A stretch of 14,956 bases of DNA, taken from Psychrobacter immobilis (GTDB lineage: Bacteria > Pseudomonadota > Gammaproteobacteria > Pseudomonadales > Moraxellaceae). Positions 6,485 to 13,142 of this stretch are shown piece by piece. Within the stretch, counting starts at the first letter, position 1, and each line of letters opens with the position of its first letter. The stretch spans positions 1-14,956 of the forward strand of contig NZ_CAJGZV010000004.1 in assembly GCF_904846065.1 (NCBI RefSeq), read 5' to 3'. The position numbers and the translations under genes were made by a program. Under the pieces are notes generated by a model. The model ran no database searches. It saw only the letters and a list, made by a program, of their open reading frames with translations, and was not told where the DNA came from.

Positions 6485-7489
6485 TTAAATTACCAAATAC
6501 TCAAATCGGAAGTTACCTCTATCTCTATTATACTTACAGTTAAGTGCTTTATAGCAATTATCTTTAAAAGATTCCCCCTTCCTATTTACTTCTATGTATA
6601 GTTCTGATTCATCCCTACTATCTCTATTTATTTCATCTAAAGCACTTCTTTTCTGATCATCACTTATAATCCCCAGAAAATAATTATACTCTTCAAATAT
6701 CTTTAGCAAGATAGCATCTTCAGATTTTAGTAGATTAAATGTACGCTCTAAGGGGCTAAAAGATAGTGTTGCTTCTAAATTATCTACATTTTTCTCTTTA
6801 GAGTTAGTTCTTTCAACAATAGTTATTGACAGCAATCCAGATAGATAAATTATTTTCCTTGAGAACTTTAGTTTTATACTTCTAACTCCCCAATCTTTAT
6901 TACCAAAATTTATTTTGTAATGGAAATCCGTAAGCATAGTACGATAGTACCTAGCTATATCGTTTATTATAAATTTAACTTCATTATTATCTATATATAT
7001 TTCTAATATCTTTTTTCGAATTGTTAGAAATAATTCGTTATTATATAAGTAATCACCCTCAAGAATTAACAACATCCTTCTTGTCAAATCTTTATTTTGC
7101 TCATCATTATGATTTAGGAGAAGTAAATCTTTTTCCTGCATTATAGAGTCAACACCGAAAGTTCCAGTAGAACCTGTATCTTTAGTAACGGTTTTTTGTA
7201 CAGCTTCGGATATTAGTTTTCCTACTCTATTTAGCACATACTCTTTATCTAGATGATCAGGAATTATTATGAAATAATCTAAATCTGATGCTTCGGAAGC
7301 CTCTCTTCTAGCGAAAGACCCTGTAGTGACAATACATAATTTTTTAAGGTCTTCATCGTCTTCAAGCTCTTTATCTAAAGCCTCAGTAATATCCTCACGT
7401 AATTTTTCTATGTTCGTATTTGAGAATTCAAAAGACTTTAGAATTTCCAACAAATTATTATTTCTTAAGTAATCTTTATATTCATTCAT
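6485..7489 (-). CDS. Nucleotidyltransferase-fold protein
   Basis: A 334-residue protein with a Pol-beta-type nucleotidyltransferase core near the N-terminus. GSFARREASEASDLDYFII (about 57-75) is the signature, Gly57-Ser58 followed by the metal-binding pair Asp69/Asp71. Asp114 in FGVDS is a candidate third acid. The C-terminal half is mainly helical and contains DIARYYRTMLTDFHYK and WGVRSIKLKFSRKIIYLSG, a conserved-looking block probably for substrate or partner binding. The ATG overlaps the TGA of the HD gene (ATGAATGA, 7482-7489) and has no Shine-Dalgarno. Reaction unknown: candidates are NMP transfer to protein or RNA, or synthesis of a nucleotide messenger. It is not a short MNT antitoxin-type protein, judging by length. 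Confidence 0.8.
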   Translation of the reverse strand: MNEYKDYLRNNNLLEILKSFEFSNTNIEKLREDITEALDKELEDDEDLKKLCIVTTGSFARREASEASDLDYFIIIPDHLDKEYVLNRVGKLISEAVQKTVTKDTGSTGTFGVDSIMQEKDLLLLNHNDEQNKDLTRRMLLILEGDYLYNNELFLTIRKKILEIYIDNNEVKFIINDIARYYRTMLTDFHYKINFGNKDWGVRSIKLKFSRKIIYLSGLLSITIVERTNSKEKNVDNLEATLSFSPLERTFNLLKSEDAILLKIFEEYNYFLGIISDDQKRSALDEINRDSRDESELYIEVNRKGESFKDNCYKALNCKYNRDRGNFRFEYLVI

Positions 7490-8519
7490 ATTTAAATTTC
7501 AACTGTATATTAGTGCTTGATTCAAAGCTTTTAAAGCTTGAATCTAAATTATGGAATACTTCTTTTCTTTTCTCTAACTTATATCTGTCATAGGTATTTG
7601 AACAACTATAGTCAATATAGTATAATCTATCTGTGTACTCTATAGATTTTGGCAGTCTATCTAAAGAATTAGATTTTAAAAGTTTAAACTCTTTAAATAT
7701 CTTTTTATGTATTTGATGCCAATTTTTTTCTGACTTAAAGAAATCTGACTCTTTTAATTCTTTATCTAGGTAACTACCAAAATTTATTTCGCCCAATCTA
7801 TCTGATAAAATACCATGGCTGGTGTTTATTAGGTTTTTATAAGTATAGTTCTTTAAATTCCAAAATTTATCTAAATATGAATTATCCTCTCTTTTAAGAA
7901 ATACCTGTTTAGCTAACTCTAACCTATCAAAGCTGAAAGATTTAGATAAATATCTAGATGACTTATATATTCCGTCAATAGTATCAATATTAATTGGACT
8001 ACTAAACAAATCTCCACCATCTTCATCTGATGCTTCTTTATTTAGCAAGCTTAATATAAAGCTAATATCAAAATTATCTTTAATAAAAGTTGATAGTGAA
8101 TTATTCTTTCCTATTTTACCTTTTATCATGGACTCACCTATTTCATGATGACCATATTTAAATCTATCTACAAAATAGTGTTCTAAACTATGTGAAAGAG
8201 GCAAATGCCCTATATCATGTAGTAAAGCTGCTATAAACAAATGGTTTTTTAAATCATCATTATAGCCTCTCTTGCTAGCAACGTAATATGCTAGAATTGC
8301 TACATCAATTGAATGATCAGCTCTTGTTCTTTGTTCGTGCAAAAGACCATCAGTGTGGATTGTGTAATCGATAGCTCCCATAAAGCTTATATGATAAAGT
8401 CTTCTAAATTCTTTTTTATTTAAAACGTTACAATATAATTCGTTATTATTTAATATACGTTTTTTTAAGCTAAAGAATATATTATCATCTATATTTAAAG
8501 AGCTTATACTAGATTTCAT
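7482..8519 (-). CDS. HD-domain phosphohydrolase (dNTPase-like)
   Basis: A 345-residue HD-superfamily metal phosphohydrolase. The metal ligands are visible in order: RTRADHSID (His69), ALLHDIGHLPLSH (His101-Asp102, with His105 and His110 following) and INIDTIDGIYKSSRYL (Asp179/Asp182), which resembles the last motif of dGTPase-like members. The C-terminal 130 residues are Lys/Asn/Ser-rich and not recognised. GGGAG lies seven bases before the ATG, the only good ribosome site in the operon, so this is the lead gene. The sequence is markedly AT-rich compared with the mob and restriction-modification genes, a sign of separate origin. Likely substrates are dNTPs or a nucleotide signal; which one cannot be read from sequence. 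Confidence 0.85.
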   Translation of the reverse strand: MKSSISSLNIDDNIFFSLKKRILNNNELYCNVLNKKEFRRLYHISFMGAIDYTIHTDGLLHEQRTRADHSIDVAILAYYVASKRGYNDDLKNHLFIAALLHDIGHLPLSHSLEHYFVDRFKYGHHEIGESMIKGKIGKNNSLSTFIKDNFDISFILSLLNKEASDEDGGDLFSSPINIDTIDGIYKSSRYLSKSFSFDRLELAKQVFLKREDNSYLDKFWNLKNYTYKNLINTSHGILSDRLGEINFGSYLDKELKESDFFKSEKNWHQIHKKIFKEFKLLKSNSLDRLPKSIEYTDRLYYIDYSCSNTYDRYKLEKRKEVFHNLDSSFKSFESSTNIQLKFKYE

Positions 8520-8975
8520 TCTCTACTCCCGTTTTGCAGTAAATTATTTGACATATACCCATATAAGTTACTATTTTTTCCAACTAGGTATATCATCAAT
8601 TAGCACATCCAGACTATTACATATGTACGAGCGAGCATAACTTCAGAGCATGCAATAGCAACGCAACGTGACACGCGTGTCCAGACTACAACATAAAAGG
8701 TAGCGTAATTCTCCTATTAACAATAACAGCTGAACAGCAAAGTAGCTCTAGTTTAACATTTATAGAGTTTCAGAAGAATCAGAAACTAATACATCAGAGT
8801 ATTAAACTATTTAGCTCTCGTTCTGTATCTTCTAAACTATTGGCCTTTCCCATATTCTGTGTAAGTGTTGCTATAAGCTAAATAACAGTTACACAGTTTT
8901 TAGGAAAGGATCCTTGAAGCACACTACAATTGTAGCCCACAGCCAAAGACTCCAGTCCTCACTAGGGAACCGAAC
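8520..8975. other. 456-bp intergenic region upstream of the HD operon, no gene seen
   Basis: No convincing reading frame is present. The HD operon's Shine-Dalgarno is at its left end, and its promoter should lie within about 100 bases, though no clear -35/-10 pair stands out. It contains a 12-bp palindrome GACACGCGTGTC (8670-8681), a pair of near-identical 15-mers starting TCCAGACTA (8608-8622 and 8680-8694), and a 38-bp element at 8858-8895 that recurs near 11049. The mixture looks like a junction between modules. Confidence 0.6.
8858..8895 (+). repeat. Duplicated intergenic element, copy A
   Basis: TGTGTAA and TTACACA form 7-bp inverted ends around a centre containing ATAAGCTAAAT. The same element, same orientation, occurs at 11049-11085 with the centre fully conserved and about eight differences overall. 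A shortened copy may lie at 10376-10391. The function is not known; it lacks a normal dif/XerD arm. Confidence 0.65.
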
Positions 8976-9392
8976 TTAATAATTCGCAAACTTATCCTCT
9001 TGCTCATAACAGACCTTCAACCCAATCTGTACGGCCTCATTAAGATCAGCCCCTTCTTTGACATTATAAGGCACGTTTGAAGCCATACCACCTAGCTTCA
9101 CGCCATCCACAGCTGATTTATTAAGAGGTGTACCAACATAAGATTCATCAGTGTATCCCTTAGGGTTAAAGTACACCTCACGACCAAAAGCAAGATTTGA
9201 GGCACACCCAATCTCACCCTCAGGCACCGTAAACGGATAAGGAGTCGTGTAACTTTCACTCCATGTCTGCTCATTCACTACGATATAGCCTGAACCGTAC
9301 ATCTCATCTTTATTACCTGAACTGCACCCTATAATCGCGATAGACGCGATAGACGCGATCGCAATTAACCACCTGGACATATTGATTCGCAT
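8976..9392 (-). CDS. Lipoprotein, DUF2511-like
   Basis: A 138-residue exported protein. A signal peptide (MRINMSRWLIAIASIASIAI) ends in a lipobox IIGC, with the lipidated Cys at about position 23, followed by SSGNKDE, so it should be anchored in an outer or inner membrane facing the periplasm. The mature part has PYPFTVPEGEIGC, YFNPKG, ALN-type spacing (PLNKSAVDG) and a final Cys (VCYEQ), which resembles the DUF2511/YebY group as I recall it. The first ATG overlaps the 3' end of the Excalibur gene by 28 bases; AAGGA lies ten bases upstream of it, inside that gene. It is probably co-transcribed with that gene. Function unknown. Confidence 0.7.
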   Translation of the reverse strand: MRINMSRWLIAIASIASIAIIGCSSGNKDEMYGSGYIVVNEQTWSESYTTPYPFTVPEGEIGCASNLAFGREVYFNPKGYTDESYVGTPLNKSAVDGVKLGGMASNVPYNVKEGADLNEAVQIGLKVCYEQEDKFANY

Positions 9393-9640
9393 GGTACACC
9401 GTCCTTATCACGATCTAGCTTAGTATTTCCGCATTTAAGTGCTAGTTTGGCTTGCTCACAGCTGACCATTTGCGTACAGACACGAGGCAAGCCTTTGCAT
9501 TGTGAACCACCAGCACCTTTAGCAAACAACGGATGATCTACCTCAACATCGCTATAAAATGGATTGTCAGTGACTGTGACTACTGCATGAGATGACAGGG
9601 CAAAGACAGATAACATCATGCCTAAAATAGCTTTCTTCAT
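9365..9640 (-). CDS. Secreted Excalibur-domain calcium-binding protein
   Basis: Ninety-one residues from the ATG at 9640; a TTG two codons earlier is less likely, since AAAGAG lies seven bases before the ATG. The signal peptide is MKKAILGMMLSVFALSSHA with cleavage after SHA. The C-terminus is an Excalibur domain: VSCEQAKLAL, then CGNTKLDRDKDGVPCE, where the D-x-D-x-D-G loop would bind calcium and the cysteines pair up, ending SICPGG. Excalibur domains occur in surface proteins and next to thermonuclease-like domains; here the domain stands alone. It overlaps the lipoprotein gene, so the two envelope proteins probably act together. Confidence 0.8.
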   Translation of the reverse strand: MKKAILGMMLSVFALSSHAVVTVTDNPFYSDVEVDHPLFAKGAGGSQCKGLPRVCTQMVSCEQAKLALKCGNTKLDRDKDGVPCESICPGG

Positions 9641-9801
9641 AACCAAACTCTTTTTAATACTCAGAATAAGAGAAAATTTTTTCTATAAATGGTGATGATA
9701 CCTTATATTTGTTCAATAAAACGAATGCCATACAGCTAAACCTCTAATTTACATATCAAATTATTTATGATTTGCCTCATAGGTAGGTTAGTGCGATAGT
9801 T

Positions 9802-9836
9802 GTTCACTGAACGTTCTGAACAGTCTTATTGTACAG
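9802..9836 (+). promoter_or_regulatory. Nested GTTC/GAAC palindromes and TGWACAG sites upstream of the HTH gene
   Basis: GTTCACTGAAC (9802-9812), GAACGTTC (9809-9816) and GTTCTGAAC (9813-9821) overlap in one run, followed by TGAACAG (9817) and TGTACAG (9830), 13 bases apart. This lies 34-68 bases before the ATG at 9870, where an operator would be expected. The same 7-mers recur inside the gene. Confidence 0.5.
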
Positions 9837-9869
9837 ACACTAAAAACGTACTTGAACACTAGGTGAACA

Positions 9870-10361
9870 ATGATAATATCAGTGACGAAAGCGGCAAAAG
9901 AATGGGGCGTATCAAGAACGACGATCTATCAGAAAGTCAATGATGGTGAGCTTTCTAGAACTGCAGACAAGAAAATTGATACTTCGGAAATGCTTCGGGT
10001 ATTTGGAGAACCTTTGTCCAAAAAACGTACTGAACAATCGCTGAACAGTCTTGATAATACGCAATTGAACAGTCAGACTGTACAGTCTTGTACAGAGCTT
10101 GAACACCAATTAGAGCTAGAAAATTTAAAGAATGAACACCTACGGCAGCAGGTCAGAGATCAAAAGCAGTTGATAGAGAATTATCAACAACAGATTGGTC
10201 AGCTAAACAAGACGCTGGAGAAAGCTAACGCCAGTATTCACGATTTTGCACAAGTAAAACTGCTAGAGTTCAAAAAATTTGAACCCGACGATGAGTCACA
10301 GCCTGAAAAAGAAAACACAATCACACCTCCTATTAAGAAGAAAAGATGGTGGGATTTCTAG
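9870..10361 (+). CDS. HTH and coiled-coil plasmid protein (plasmid replication DNA-binding protein type)
   Basis: A 163-residue protein. Residues 3-45 form a MerR/helix-turn-helix-17-like domain (TKAAKEWGVSRTTIYQKVND). A polar linker rich in Ser, Asn and Gln follows (about 53-78). Then comes a long coiled coil (ELEHQLELENLKNEHLRQQV to LNKTLEKANASI, about 79-122) and a short tail ending KKKRWWDF, a C-terminal signature of a protein family found near rep genes on Moraxellaceae plasmids. Here rep is 0.8 kb away on the other strand. AGGTGA lies before the ATG. The linker is encoded by a run of TGAACAG/TGTACAG words also found upstream, so the gene may carry its own binding sites. Confidence 0.75.
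   Translation: MIISVTKAAKEWGVSRTTIYQKVNDGELSRTADKKIDTSEMLRVFGEPLSKKRTEQSLNSLDNTQLNSQTVQSCTELEHQLELENLKNEHLRQQVRDQKQLIENYQQQIGQLNKTLEKANASIHDFAQVKLLEFKKFEPDDESQPEKENTITPPIKKKRWWDF
10031..10106 (+). repeat. TGWACAG repeat cluster within the HTH gene
   Basis: TGAACA or TGTACAG words start at 10031, 10042, 10066, 10079, 10089 and 10100, mostly 10-13 bases apart, near one helical turn. They include the 14-bp perfect palindrome AGACTGTACAGTCT (10075-10088). CTGAACAGTCTT at 10041-10052 is identical to 9816-9827 upstream of the gene. Confidence 0.55.
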
Positions 10362-10375
10362 GCCATCACAGATTC

Positions 10376-10391
10376 TGTGTAACTGCTTATA
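10376..10391 (-). repeat. Possible shortened copy of the duplicated element
   Basis: TGTGTAACTG directly followed by CTTATA matches both ends of the reverse complement of copy A (8858-8895) with eight central bases missing. It is inverted relative to the two long copies and lies just after the HTH gene. The match is short, so chance is possible. Confidence 0.3.
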
Positions 10392-10522
10392 ATTCACTAA
10401 CTAGAAAATAAGCAATGACTAACCAAATTGATCTTAAAAAACCGCCTCATCCTAATCAATAGAAGAGTCCCACTGTTGGTCAGCGACTCTCTCAAGTAAA
10501 AAATATTAATAACAACCAAAAA

Positions 10523-10993
10523 TCAATAAGCACCTAAAATGAGATACTTACCGTTATCAAGTTTTGTGAAGTTGTTTTCACGAGCTAGCATAGCTGCAAC
10601 CTCATTAAAATAATCGGATGATTTCATCAACTCAGATTGTAAGAATTGTAGCAATTCCTCATCGTTTAAATCATGCTCCAAGCTGTCAAACTTTTCTTTC
10701 GCATCGGCACTAATGCCAATATCAACATTACGGATCATAGTGATGATTTCGCTAGCATGTTCTTTTACTTCGCTACTGAGCTCATAAACAACACCCGAAG
10801 CATCCCACTCTAGGGCATCATTGAAGAGCGGCTCCCAAGCAATAGATACTGGGTCATTACTTTCGCTTTGCACGCGCTTATATTGGCTTAAGATAGCGTT
10901 AATCGCTTCTTCGCTAAAATCGCTTACAAGCTCATGCTGCCCAAATTCTGCAATAAAATCCTGCGTATTTAATTCTGATGCATCAGTAGTCAT
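10523..10993 (-). CDS. Acidic cytoplasmic protein of unknown function
   Basis: A 156-residue protein from the ATG at 10993, which has AAGGA nine bases upstream. A TTG at 11044 is in frame, but its first 17 codons look non-native. It has no signal peptide or membrane segment and is strongly acidic and largely helical. Features include FIAEFGQHELVSDFSEEAI, WEPLFNDALEWDASG and a C-terminal MLARENNFTKLDNGKYLILG. The family is not recognised. The charge and plasmid setting would allow a DNA-mimic (antirestriction-type) protein, but no Ard motif is seen. It is transcribed away from rep. Copy B of the duplicated element (11049-11085) lies in its promoter region. Confidence 0.6.
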   Translation of the reverse strand: MTTDASELNTQDFIAEFGQHELVSDFSEEAINAILSQYKRVQSESNDPVSIAWEPLFNDALEWDASGVVYELSSEVKEHASEIITMIRNVDIGISADAKEKFDSLEHDLNDEELLQFLQSELMKSSDYFNEVAAMLARENNFTKLDNGKYLILGAY

Positions 10994-11048
10994 GTCTATA
11001 GTCCTTGTAGTTGTAGATAGAAGAAAAATTGGGTCTTTGTCCAAACTT

Positions 11049-11085
11049 TATGTAAGTGGTGCCATAAGCTAAATTCAATTACACA
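11049..11085 (+). repeat. Duplicated intergenic element, copy B
   Basis: TATGTAA at the left and TTACACA at the right enclose a centre with TGC-C-ATAAGCTAAAT; copy A is at 8858-8895. It sits between rep and the acidic-protein gene. The left end plus flanking base reads TTATGTAA and the right end TTACACATAA, so the outer arms are near-palindromic too. Confidence 0.65.
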
Positions 11086-11118
11086 TAATTCAGGATGGTC
11101 TCTCTTTTGATCATGGGT

Positions 11119-12063
11119 TTAGGAAGTTTTAAAACCTAATTTGTCGAGATAAGGAATGTAAAAAGCATGCTTACTTTCATCCAAGAGCTCAGTCTCAATC
11201 CGTGAAGCAAATTCCTTGTAGTCCTCACCTTGCTTACCATAGCTGGATAACTCACTCATTCGTGAAAGCTGAGCAGCAAACGAGCCTCTTTGTTTACTAG
11301 TCATTTTTATCAAGGTCGGTACATCAGGAGTATCGCTATCTCTCTTTATGTCTATCACTTTCTTAAGCTTAGCTTTTATTTTAAATTTGAATGTAAACGC
11401 AACAATTCTACGGCCTTCTTTGTGCTGTTCATAAGTCGCTGTAATATTAGTATTGTCATTAATTTCTTTAATAGCATGGTCTAGGACACGACTCTTGAAA
11501 TTTCCCATAGTTTTATATTGATGTTCTTCGATTCCCAAACGAGTACGTAAATTTTCAATTGTAATTGGAGGGGTTTTACCCACACTATTCCACTGCATTA
11601 AGATTTCAAAAATACGCAATGCGTAGATGCTATTTAGGTCTTTTATTTGTTTTAGCTCGTACTCTGTATATTTCTCACTAAGTCTTGTTATAAGTGGAAT
11701 AACGTCGTTTCCAAACATAACCTCAACGTATCCACCGCCATCACTATATGAAGCACGTTGTACGAATCTGGACTTATTTATTTTGTCACGTCCTTTTGCA
11801 TCTTTGTCAGTCCAAACAAACTCGCTTTCATAAAGGCTTTCACAAGCAGACTTTAATGAGCGGTAAGCCGTAGTCTTATCACATTCAAAATGTTTCTCAT
11901 AATCAGATGCCTTAATACGGTGGACACCTCCAATCTCAGACATACTTCCTTGTTCTCTTGCCTCAATAATAGCTAAGATAATTACACGTTGAGCGACTAG
12001 ATTAATCGCATAGCCCGACTCAATGAACGCATTAGCCTTGCTCACTATACTAGCTTTAGTCAT
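11119..12063 (-). CDS. repB: Rep_3-family replication initiator (RepB-type)
   Basis: A 314-residue initiator of iteron-controlled theta replication. It binds the iterons and opens the neighbouring AT-rich DNA. The tandem winged-helix layout of Rep_3 (PF01051) is visible. The first domain has KASDYEKHFECDKTTAYRSLKSA and ACESLYESEF. The linker contains GGGYVEVMFGNDVIPLITRL, with YTEYELKQIKDLNSIYALRI close to the RepB/RepM proteins of Acinetobacter and Psychrobacter plasmids. The second domain has IENLRTRLGIEEHQYKTMGNFKSRVLDHAIKEIN, typical of iteron readers. GGGG precedes the ATG by six bases. The promoter and iterons lie immediately upstream. Confidence 0.92.
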   Translation of the reverse strand: MTKASIVSKANAFIESGYAINLVAQRVIILAIIEAREQGSMSEIGGVHRIKASDYEKHFECDKTTAYRSLKSACESLYESEFVWTDKDAKGRDKINKSRFVQRASYSDGGGYVEVMFGNDVIPLITRLSEKYTEYELKQIKDLNSIYALRIFEILMQWNSVGKTPPITIENLRTRLGIEEHQYKTMGNFKSRVLDHAIKEINDNTNITATYEQHKEGRRIVAFTFKFKIKAKLKKVIDIKRDSDTPDVPTLIKMTSKQRGSFAAQLSRMSELSSYGKQGEDYKEFASRIETELLDESKHAFYIPYLDKLGFKTS

Positions 12064-12096
12064 ACAAACCCCATATTTCTATACATATAATTAACC

Positions 12097-12125
12097 ATTG
12101 TATATAGATATACATCACCTGTAAA
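12097..12125 (-). promoter_or_regulatory. rep promoter with an overlapping inverted half-iteron
   Basis: On the minus strand TTTACA (12125-12120) and TACAAT (12102-12097) are 17 bases apart and lead to rep. Between and over them, the complement of 12104-12113 reads GTATATCTAT, identical to the first ten bases of the iteron but in the opposite orientation. An inverted partial iteron on the promoter is the standard way Rep_3 dimers repress their own gene. Confidence 0.7.
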
Positions 12126-12128
12126 TAA

Positions 12129-12216
12129 GTATATCTATGGGTGTATAAACGTATATCTATGGGTGTATAAACGTATATCTATGGGTGTATAAACGTATAT
12201 CTATGGGTGTATAAAC
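12129..12216 (+). repeat. Four perfect 22-bp iterons (replication origin)
   Basis: GTATATCTATGGGTGTATAA followed by AC is repeated four times without a mismatch at 12129, 12151, 12173 and 12195, and a partial fifth begins at 12217 (GTATA). The tandem, in-phase 22-bp spacing next to the rep promoter marks the initiator-binding part of oriV. Confidence 0.95.
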
Positions 12217-12349
12217 GTATACTTATATCATCTCCACCAATTGATATTAAAGGGATACAGCCTACATAAAAGCATTTAAAAACATTTAAAAACATTAAAA
12301 GCTTTTTTACTATCAATAAGTAATAAAAAAAGAAACATATGAACTAGAT
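12217..12349. other. AT-rich origin-flanking DNA, possible unwinding element
   Basis: Directly beyond the iterons, the stretch around 12266-12310 is almost pure A/T with repeated ACATTTAAAA-like words (AGCATTTAAAAACATTTAAA and ACATTAAAAGC). Low melting DNA beside iterons is where Rep_3 origins open. No DnaA box was identified with confidence. Confidence 0.5.
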
Positions 12350-12919
12350 TTAAGATTTTGAATTTGCTAGTTGCTCTTGTTTCTTATAGAGATTAACTAA
12401 AGGTATTAAGCTCTCAGGTACCTTCATGAATATCTTATAAGCCTTAATTTCCTCATGAGTTATGCCAAGCTCCTCTTTGATTTTGAATCGCAACTTTCTA
12501 ATAGCTTTACGATGTCTATAACAAATAAAAGCATCTAACAGTAGCTTATAATTATTTAAATCTGCTTTAACAACATTTAGTACATCTTGAGCTGACATAT
12601 TTCCGAATGGATCTTTATGTGCTGTTAAAAATCCTAATTTCTTGTTATCAACACTCGTACCTAGTAAATCTAATATCTGGGCTGCTCTATATGTATTTAT
12701 CTGATGGTGAAGCTTTTCTATACTTGGTGTGTGTCCTACTATTTTTTTAAACACATAGTAATCTGTAGGATATCTTTTAGCATCCTCGCTATCAAAATCC
12801 AGAATATGGACACCACTAAGATAAGCAATAAATAAATTCTTAGCTACCGATCCCTCGCTCCTTAATGCATTCACACGCATCATGTTTACCTTACGTTTAG
12901 AGTACGGAATTTCACTCAT
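12350..12919 (-). CDS. Protein of unknown function between iterons and second repeat array
   Basis: A 189-residue, basic, mostly helical cytoplasmic protein. AAGGA stands ahead of the ATG, giving MSEIPYSKRKVNMMRVNALR. Notable segments are HILDFDSEDAKRYPTDYYVF, LHHQINTYRAAQILDLLGTS and the basic FICYRHRKAIRKLRFKIKEE, followed by a possible small helical motif (LGITHEEIKAYKIFMKVP). No family is recognised. It lies upstream of rep on the same strand, with the iterons on its downstream side and a 22-bp-period repeat array on its upstream side. A role in replication control, partition or binding of that array would fit the position, but nothing in the sequence proves it. Confidence 0.6.
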   Translation of the reverse strand: MSEIPYSKRKVNMMRVNALRSEGSVAKNLFIAYLSGVHILDFDSEDAKRYPTDYYVFKKIVGHTPSIEKLHHQINTYRAAQILDLLGTSVDNKKLGFLTAHKDPFGNMSAQDVLNVVKADLNNYKLLLDAFICYRHRKAIRKLRFKIKEELGITHEEIKAYKIFMKVPESLIPLVNLYKKQEQLANSKS

Positions 12920-13001
12920 AACCCATCCTTACTATGTTCATAGAGCGATAATCATACCTTAATAATCTTATATATACACATTACTTTATCTATATAAGAT
13001 T

Positions 13002-13130
13002 GTATATATAGACATATACTTTGGTCATATATAGACATTTGTATTTTATATATAAGCATATGTGTATTTTATATATACACATATAAAATACAGTATATAT
13101 AGACATATGTATTTAGTGTATAAGACATTT
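13002..13130 (+). repeat. Second, degenerate repeat array of 22-bp period
   Basis: Six imperfect copies of a unit like GTATATATAGACATATGTAT; the conserved GACAT or its variants (GCATA, CACAT) sit at 13011, 13034, 13056, 13078, 13102 and 13124, i.e. 22-24 bases apart. The array lies between oriT and the gene at 12350-12919. The period equals that of the rep iterons and the unit begins with the same GTATAT, but the rest differs. Confidence 0.65.
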
Positions 13131-13142
13131 ATATTAGTATTT

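Noticed and set aside
8858..8895. Copy A of the duplicated element as a XerC/XerD dif site
   Set aside because: The ATAA of a XerC-like arm is present, but the right arm (CAGTTACAC) does not match TTATGTTAAA-type XerD arms.
10464..10490. AGAGTC/GACTCT inverted repeat between convergent genes as terminator
   Set aside because: A 15-base loop, a 6-bp stem and no adjacent T tract; too weak to call.
12129..12216. CRISPR array
   Set aside because: The 22-bp units are directly abutting with no spacers, and no cas genes are present; they are iterons.
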